Assembly: GCF_900230195.1 (NCBI RefSeq)
Contig: NZ_OCNE01000015.1
Coordinates: forward strand, 115,141-179,140
DNA: 64,000 nucleotides
Direction: 5' to 3'
Origin: Streptomyces zhaozhouensis
GTDB taxonomy: Bacteria; Actinomycetota; Actinomycetes; Streptomycetales; Streptomycetaceae
Numbering within the stretch: position 1 is the stretch's first letter; the number at the start of each line of letters is the position of its first letter. The notes below the pieces were generated by a model. It had not been told where the DNA came from. It was given only the letters and a program-made list of their open reading frames with translations, and ran no database searches. Both the position numbers and the translations under genes were made by a program. Below are positions 60,701 through 64,000 of this stretch, piece by piece.

Positions 60701-63119
60701 CGGCGCGGAGATCGCGCGCCGCGCCGAGCGCGCGACGCTCGTCCTCACCGGCCGGTCGCCCGCCTCCGAGGCCCGCCTCGGCGCGCTCCGCGAACTGGTC
60801 GGCCCCGGCACCGTCGTCGACTACCGCAGGACCGACGTCACCGACGCGGAACAGGTCGACGCGCTGGTCGCGGGCGTCCTGCGCGACTTCGGCGCCCTGC
60901 ACGGCGTCATCCACACCGCCGGGGTGCTGCGCGACGGCTTCGCCGTCCGCAAGACACCGCAGGCGGTGCGGGAGGTGCTGGCCCCCAAGGTCACCGGACT
61001 GGTGCGGCTGGACGAGGCGACGGCCGACCTGCCGCTGGACCTGTTCCTGCTCTGCTCGTCCGTGGCGGGCGCCCTCGGCAACGTCGGCCAGGCCGACTAC
61101 GCGGCGGCCAACGGCTTCCTGGACGTCCACGCCGCCCGGCGCGCCGAGTGGGTGCGCGCCGGCCGGCGCTCCGGGCGGACCCTGTCGGTCAACTGGCCGC
61201 TGTGGCGCGACGCCGGGATGCGGGTCGACGCCGCCACCGAGCAGGCCATGCGCGCCGAGACCGGCATGGTCCCGCTGCGGACCGCCACCGCGATCGACGC
61301 CCTGTACCGCGCGCTCGCCTCGGGCCACGCGCAGGTGATGGTCATGGAGGGCGACCCGGCGCGGATGGCGGCCCACGCCGCCGGCCGTGGCGTGCCCGCA
61401 GGGCGGGCACCGGCGGCGGCCGAGGCGGCGGACCCGGCGCAGACCGCCCGCGCGGTGCGGCGACGGCTGACCGAGCTCTTCGCCGAGACCACCGACATCG
61501 CGGTGGCGCGCGTCGACGCCGAGGAGCCGTTGGACAGCTACGGCATCGACTCGTTCCTCATCGCGCGCCTCAACCACCTGCTGAGCACGCCGTTCCCCGC
61601 GCTGCCGAAGACGCTGTTCTTCGAGCACCGCACGCTCGCCGCCGTCGCGGACGCCCTCGCCGGGACGTTCCCGGCGGAGAGCGGCGCCTGGGCCGGCGAC
61701 GCGGCCGCGCCGCCGGCGCCGCCCGCGCACGCCGCGCCGCCCGTCCCGGTCCCGGCGCTCACCCCGCTGCGCGCCGGCCGGCGGGGAGCCGCCGGCCGGG
61801 CGCCGGTCGCCGACGAGCCGATCGCCGTCATCGGGATGAGCGGTCGCTTCCCCGGCGCCAACAACGTGGACGAGTTCTGGGCCAACCTGCGGGGCGGGAA
61901 GAGCACCGTCACGGAGATCCCCGCCGACCGCTGGCGCCTCGACGGCTTCTACACGGAGGACGTCGAGCACGCCGTCACCCACGGCAAGAGCTACTCCAAG
62001 TGGGGCGGGTTCCTCGACGGCTTCGCCGACTTCGACCCGTACTTCTTCCGCATCTCGCCGCGCGAGGCGCTGGAGATGGACCCGCAGGAGCGGCTCTTCC
62101 TCCAGGAGACCTGGCGGGCGTTCGAGGACGCGGCCTACCCCCGCGACCGCATCGCCCGCCAGCACGGCGGCCGGGTCGGCGTCTTCGTCGGGATCACCAG
62201 GACGGGATTCGAGCTGCTGGGCGCCGAGCTGGGGCGGGACGGCGCGCCGCGCCACCTGTCGACCAACTTCAGCTCCGTGGCCAACCGGGTCTCCTACGTC
62301 TTCGACCTGCACGGCCCGAGCCTGCCGGTCGACACCATGTGCTCGTCCTCGCTCTCCGCGATCCACCAGGCGTGCGAGCATCTGCGGCGCGGCTCCAGCG
62401 AGATGGCCGTCGCCGGCGGGGTGAACGTGTACACCCACCCCTCGGCGTACGTCGAGTTCAGCCGGAAGCGGATGCTCTCCCCCGACGGCCTCTGCCGCAG
62501 CTTCGGTAAGGGCGCCAACGGCATGGTGCCGGGCGAGGGCGTGGCGAGCCTGCTGCTGAAGCCGCTGTCGCGGGCGATGGCGGACGGCGACCACGTCTAC
62601 GCCGTCATCCGGGGCACCGGCATCAACCACGACGGCAAGACCAACGGCTACACCGTCCCCAACCCGGTCGCCCAGCGCGACCTGGTGCGCGGCGCCCTCG
62701 ACCAGGCGGGCGTCGACGCCCGCACGGTGAGCTTCCTGGAGGCGCACGGCACCGGCACGGAACTGGGCGACCCGATCGAGATCGCCGGGCTGACGCAGGC
62801 GTTCCGCGAGGACACCGACGACGTCGGGTTCTGCGCCGTCGGCTCGGTGAAGTCCAACATCGGCCACCTGGAGGCGGCCTCCGGCGTCGCCGGCGTGATC
62901 AAGGTGATCCAGCAGCTCAACCACGGGGAACTCGCGCCCTCGCTGCACGCGCGCGAGCTGAACCCCCATCTCGACATCGAGAACAGCCCCTTCTACGTGC
63001 AGCGGGAACTCGGGGAGTGGCGCACGCCGCACGACGCCCCGAGGACCGCCGGAGTTTCGTCGTTCGGAGCGGGTGGTGCGAATGCCCACGTGGTCATCCA
63101 GGAGTTCGACCGGCCATGA
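51765..63119 (+). CDS. Trans-AT polyketide synthase: AL-ACP-KS-KR-ACP-KS-DH(degenerate)-KR-ACP-KS
   Basis: The protein has 3784 aa. Order with key residues: acyl-AMP ligase (about 20-590, FAAL-like, FTSGSLTAPKGV and SWLPLSHNFGISVG); ACP1 (S667); KS1 (C902) and flanking linker; KR1 (GGLGGLG at 1573, Y1713); ACP2 (S1871); KS2 (C2099, THGTGT, NVGH); a DH-like domain starting at H2545 (HPLLRRNTSDL) that lacks the HxxxGxxxxP motif; KR2 (GGYGIAA at about 2971, Y3112); ACP3 (S3263); KS3 (C3526, EAHGTGT, NIGHLE). No AT domain is present, so the tandem AT upstream must act in trans. The protein ends right after KS3, and the next gene starts with the missing KS linker. The AL would load the starter. 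Confidence 0.95.
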   Translation: MTDASGGVRRPDHQPDPAPDRASGRLPGRTLADLYDRYPDEGRFHFRTGPGEDEVASLTGAALRRRARRLSTALQAACEPGQRVLVQLPNALTYVTALAACAYANVVAVPMLADLADDPEDTLAKLRALAPASGATCLVTGAETAELVAARAEESLGRLTVVVPAEPAAGEEDAEDADDAGETAPDRAARGEDPAVLLFTSGSLTAPKGVTYTHSVLLAQIELSRDIWEVGPDSTVVSWLPLSHNFGISVGLLLPLAVGVDSVLMPPSTFVRQPDAWPRAISAHGATHTGAPNFALDFLCDQLDPAALAAEGVSLASLTNLLCAGELIREDSHRRFTETFAPLGLRPESFCPNYGMTEIGAVVTEPSATEAVFRRVDVAELERGRAVDSDDAGTGRAVAAIGPLPGGDIVRVVDPETGADRAPGEVGEIWVRYPGVFRGYHENEEATEEAFSGPAGLGHFRTGDLGFVLDGRLHVTGREKELIIVRGENHYPADIEATVRAALPGVTGRLAVFGCDIDDAERVVVVQEVDAALPGEEYRALLRRVVAAVSEKHQLTCHEVVLSDTGGVAHSAIGKILRKKTMHAYLAGALPVLASYRAGAVTLGAERGEPAPDAGATGATGATGVAEVAGVAEVRRRLVAEVFGLTLGREPAEFDGVGTFAELGLDSLQYIRLARQVERVFGVAYGPALLFKHRTVDALAAHLAAAPAPVAARPSAPATPEPEAADAGAVAVVGVSLRLPGGATDLDSYWRNLVEEKDCVTPLADSRPEILDTYRRHYGPDTDGLPRDGAFIDDVADFDAAFFGIAPLEAESMDPQQRKALEVTWRVFEDAGYRASDFDGEEVGVFVGVHNNDYAELVTLDPGLIDVYGAHLDSGLHASLVANRVSRWFNFRGPSEILNTACSSSLVAVHRAARSLRDGTSRVAVAAGVNLMLSPRPYRVSQQAGMLSPGGRCRTFDAAADGFVRGEGYAAVLLKPLARALADGDHIHGVIRASAVNHDGKSNSLRAPNLTAQKELVKTAYLSSGTDPATVGYIEAHGTGTALGDPIEVQALREAFAELDPDLPTGYCGLGSAKANMGHLESAAGLAGLLKALLSVRHGILPGLPHFETLNPHISLADSPFHIVDRTREWPAPVDEDGTRRPRRAGVSSFGFGGVNAHVVVEEHRPEPRDDRPSAEGPAVVLLSARTDEALRERVDALRDHLRRHDPDPRDLAHTLAVGREEMPRRVAFLAADNAELTERLDAWLRGEESAEGVVTPRPERSAAAPATPARLAEWIDRGEHPRVAQAWADGLDLEGRPPHAGGRRVPLPTYPFARRRHWLTRAPSAPAAPAPAAPPAPLVFEEVWRARPLPAPTAAPRLGTVVFLVADPAHRELCARALRARDPRATAVFLSPATAGGHDEETVGVDPADPESFARAFARVTERHGRPDALVYLWAFEDPALLRDHRPLLHLAQGLFDAALPVPRLLLSAQPLTALDRCHVESWLGLERSLRLMLPGTHATVACPTDLPAEPADVAGRLEAWLPTLVDELAAPDQDSALYRDGVRRTATLREVAPPAAARPAVRAGGTYLITGGLGGLGLLLARHLARSAPVNLVLTGRSPLDPERRARLEKELHAGRFHHLRADVADEDAMRAGLDAARERFGPFTGVIHAAGVDSRDTLLDMDADAFGAMLRPKVEGTLVLDRLLADDPLDFTCYFSSVSAVIGDFGSGAYAAGNRFQTSFAQHRPGETRRGVALSVNWPLWADGGMNLAGDDSTRLYLKSSGQRALETEEGLALFDRLLAEGAAQRLVMAGDPERIRRLLRVEGADGPRRAPAPPAGGEPPAAPAPAAGEDLADALRRDLRAEAGALLRMAPEEVPLDTNMADFGFDSISLTDYAAALTRRFGLRITPAVFFDCPTLDALARHCLDEQAATVRDHYAAAAPADRPVAPAPAAPASAPAPRGVPEPIAIIGMSGRFPDARTVDELWDVLADGRDVTVPVPEERFPGHGGAWRAGLVPGVDEFDPLFFEIAPSDARAMDPRQRLLLQESWHALEDAGYGAEKIESHTIGTFLGAENGDYARLLDEPGNVTANHEGILAARLAYFLNFSGPVMAINTACSSGLAAIHEACGSLRNGECDTALAGGVNLMTTAQSFVEPEQAGMLSPDGRCHAFDKRANGLVPGEAVAVVVLKRLSLAEADGDRVLGVITGSGLNYDGRTNGITAPSSRSQARLLSDVYRRHAIDPAAIDCVFTHGTGTRLGDPIEINALTRAFQDGGERSADCALVTTKPNVGHAFAASGVVSLIGLVQAMRHATLPASIHCEELSDYVDWEAGPFTVNTVRREWPSTAGRPRTGAVSAFGISGTNAHLVVEEYPRPTGDPAATADGPRLLAFSARSPEALDRLAERLAARLRERPGTDLAAVSATLLTGRLHHRHRRAVVAADAREAADALAGAEGAPRLFHGQVPREFQPQEMLFAHAEELVARAGAEAPAGGPERVLSALAELYCQGYDLPWSGLFGGRALPPVSLPGYPFARERYWAAPASRPTSHPGAPAPAVPGGQGPHPLLRRNTSDLTEHRFASVFHAADEALLGPLGPLPAALPPAAQLGMARAAADLAAGAATRLRDVTWGAPAPVVDGRTPVSVALHPAAEADGERIAFEVYQPVPAAEFGREILSQGVAEPAGTARPPRVDLERLRREQDADLLLAPLPADAGPGTPPALVGAALRVAAELTAAGPEGAATLTPAGVRETVAYRTAPDSRAAWAVARRVAEDRVDLELVDAEGEVCLVLRGLTWRSAPPAPEGAVEPLVTRPVFVDAPAATAAPAAERLVVLCGLPEATTRAVREALPTARHTVLPTVPEGADTAAAYETAALALLDTLQGVLRNVPAEGALVQVCVPADGAGHWARGLFGMLATVRRENPAVRAQLVECDPATATEAVAALRAAAARPDEPRLRQVEGALLVSRWENVTAAPDAPSPWRDGGVYLLTGGYGIAAALGAEIARRAERATLVLTGRSPASEARLGALRELVGPGTVVDYRRTDVTDAEQVDALVAGVLRDFGALHGVIHTAGVLRDGFAVRKTPQAVREVLAPKVTGLVRLDEATADLPLDLFLLCSSVAGALGNVGQADYAAANGFLDVHAARRAEWVRAGRRSGRTLSVNWPLWRDAGMRVDAATEQAMRAETGMVPLRTATAIDALYRALASGHAQVMVMEGDPARMAAHAAGRGVPAGRAPAAAEAADPAQTARAVRRRLTELFAETTDIAVARVDAEEPLDSYGIDSFLIARLNHLLSTPFPALPKTLFFEHRTLAAVADALAGTFPAESGAWAGDAAAPPAPPAHAAPPVPVPALTPLRAGRRGAAGRAPVADEPIAVIGMSGRFPGANNVDEFWANLRGGKSTVTEIPADRWRLDGFYTEDVEHAVTHGKSYSKWGGFLDGFADFDPYFFRISPREALEMDPQERLFLQETWRAFEDAAYPRDRIARQHGGRVGVFVGITRTGFELLGAELGRDGAPRHLSTNFSSVANRVSYVFDLHGPSLPVDTMCSSSLSAIHQACEHLRRGSSEMAVAGGVNVYTHPSAYVEFSRKRMLSPDGLCRSFGKGANGMVPGEGVASLLLKPLSRAMADGDHVYAVIRGTGINHDGKTNGYTVPNPVAQRDLVRGALDQAGVDARTVSFLEAHGTGTELGDPIEIAGLTQAFREDTDDVGFCAVGSVKSNIGHLEAASGVAGVIKVIQQLNHGELAPSLHARELNPHLDIENSPFYVQRELGEWRTPHDAPRTAGVSSFGAGGANAHVVIQEFDRP
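53610..53663 (+). repeat. 9-bp tandem repeat in the AL-ACP linker
   Basis: Six 9-bp units (three GCGACCGGG, then GTGGCCGAG/GTGGCCGGG copies) encode ATGATGATGVAEVAGVAEV. They sit between the acyl-AMP ligase and ACP1 and keep the frame, so they form a flexible linker. Confidence 0.85.
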
Positions 63120-63214
63120 ATGACGCGCGACCGCGTTCGCACCGGGGTCCGGAACAGGACCCGAACCGGAGCCACATCCGTCCTCCCCTCTCCCCGCGTA
63201 CCAAGGAGTCCCAC

Positions 63215-64000
63215 ATGTCGTCCCAGCGCCCGGCGTTGATCGTCCTCTCGGCCCGTGACCAGGACCGGCTGGCCGAGCAGGCGCGCCAGCTCAGGGAGGC
63301 CCTCGTCTCGCGCGGCTACGGGGACGAGCGGCTGTCGGACATCGCCTACACCCTTCAGGTGGGGCGCGAGGAGATGGACCACCGGCTGGCGCTGCTGGCC
63401 ACCTCGGTGGACGACCTCAAGGACAAGCTGGCCGCGCTGGACCTGGACGGGGAGCCGCCGGCCGGGGTGTTCCGGGGCGAGGGCGAAGGCGTCGACGCCG
63501 GTGAGCGGGAGGAGCCGGTCGAGGGGCTGGTCCGCGCCGGGGAGTTCGGCCGGCTGGCCGAGCTGTGGACGAGGGGCCTGCGCGTCGACTGGGCGGCGCT
63601 GCACGCGGACGCGGACCGGCGGCCGCGCACCGTCAGCCTGCCGACCTACCCGTTCGCCGGCGAGCGCTACTGGGTGCCCTCGGCGCAGCGGCCGAAGGAG
63701 CCCGAGGTGCTGGTGGAGTCGGCGGAGTCCGGCGAACTGGTGATGTCGGCGGGTTCGGGGTTGATGTTGTTTGAGGAGGTGTGGGAGGAGGTTGCGGTTT
63801 CGGGTTCTGGTGTGGGTGTTGGGGTTTCGGTGGTGGTTTTTGTTCCGGTTGGGTTGGCTGGGGTTGATGGGGTGGTTGGTGGGTTTGTGGGTGTGGAGGG
63901 GTGGCGTGTGTCGGTGGTGGAGGTGGGTTCTGGTGTGGGTGTGGAGCGGTTGGGTGGGGGGCGTTTTCGGGTGGGTGTGGGTGATGTGGGGGGTTTGGTT
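63215..64000 (+). CDS. Second trans-AT PKS gene, start only, runs off the window
   Basis: The frame is open from an ATG (AAGGAG 5 bases before) to the last base, 262 codons. Residues 1-155 match the linker that normally follows a KS (LIVLSARDQDRLAEQARQL, then VGREEMDHRLALLA, and SLPTYPFAGERYW at the end). Thus the module begun by KS3 of the previous protein is split between two polypeptides, a known trait of trans-AT systems. Residues 170-262 would begin the next domain (LMLFEEVWEEVAV), as in a KR or DH N-terminal part. The last 220 bases change sharply in base use (about 91% G+T). Confidence 0.88.
   Translation, partial: MSSQRPALIVLSARDQDRLAEQARQLREALVSRGYGDERLSDIAYTLQVGREEMDHRLALLATSVDDLKDKLAALDLDGEPPAGVFRGEGEGVDAGEREEPVEGLVRAGEFGRLAELWTRGLRVDWAALHADADRRPRTVSLPTYPFAGERYWVPSAQRPKEPEVLVESAESGELVMSAGSGLMLFEEVWEEVAVSGSGVGVGVSVVVFVPVGLAGVDGVVGGFVGVEGWRVSVVEVGSGVGVERLGGGRFRVGVGDVGGLV

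Noticed and set aside
51777..63089. A 3770-codon open frame antisense to the PKS gene
   Set aside because: It mirrors the PKS reading frame codon by codon and has no domain; the PKS on the plus strand is certain.

Overview
The window is high-GC DNA (by eye above 70%) with the codon use, GTG/TTG starts, short gene spacing and gene families of a Streptomyces-like actinomycete. No rRNA, tRNA, CRISPR array, transposase or integrase gene was recognised.

Layout. (1) 1-1216: the 3' part of a TRAM-type tRNA/rRNA (uracil-5-)methyltransferase running in from the left. (2) 1427-20188: a complete type VII (ESX) secretion locus. An AfsR/SARP-like NB-ARC regulator stands first, then four small ESX-type proteins, a PPE-like Gly/Pro-rich protein, an 845-aa candidate effector, the membrane/ATPase core eccC-eccD-mycP-eccB-eccE in overlapping order, and a 240-aa locus-specific protein. 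(3) 20216-34647: housekeeping and accessory metabolism. It holds an F420/LLM oxidoreductase, homocysteine methyltransferase, a Cys-nucleophile alpha/beta hydrolase, a PPOX-fold protein, a divergent ilvY-like/ilvC pair with a class II (long) ketol-acid reductoisomerase, small membrane proteins, a GNAT, an arginine-deiminase block (Nramp-like transporter, arcA, ornithine carbamoyltransferase) with an ARG-box-like operator, an isocitrate lyase/PEP mutase-family protein, a methyltransferase and an HxlR regulator. (4) 35159-42652: a six-gene same-strand unit of FHA-winged-helix protein, Ser/Thr kinase, J-like membrane protein, GrpE-like protein, Hsp70-family protein with an extra beta insert, and TPR/TM/OmpA-like protein. 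It ends at a strong hairpin. This is the best candidate for a poorly described system. (5) 43590-end: the start of a trans-AT polyketide cluster. It holds a chorismate-lyase-like protein, Sfp-type PPTase, tandem AT, the full HMG-CoA-synthase beta-branching cassette (donor ACP, KS with Cys to Ser, HCS, ECH1, ECH2), a 3784-aa PKS with an acyl-AMP ligase loading module, and the first 786 bp of a second PKS gene.

How the parts work together. In the polyketide cluster the chorismate lyase plus AL-ACP loading didomain resembles the Rv2949c/FadD22 logic of mycobacterial phenolic glycolipids and suggests a 4-hydroxybenzoate starter. Malonyl units would come from the trans AT. The HCS cassette would install a beta-alkyl branch on an ACP downstream of this window. 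In the Hsp70 unit, the kinase and phospho-reading FHA protein would couple phosphorylation to transcription and to a dedicated DnaK/GrpE/J-like set. All assignments come from reading the sequence; no database search was run.
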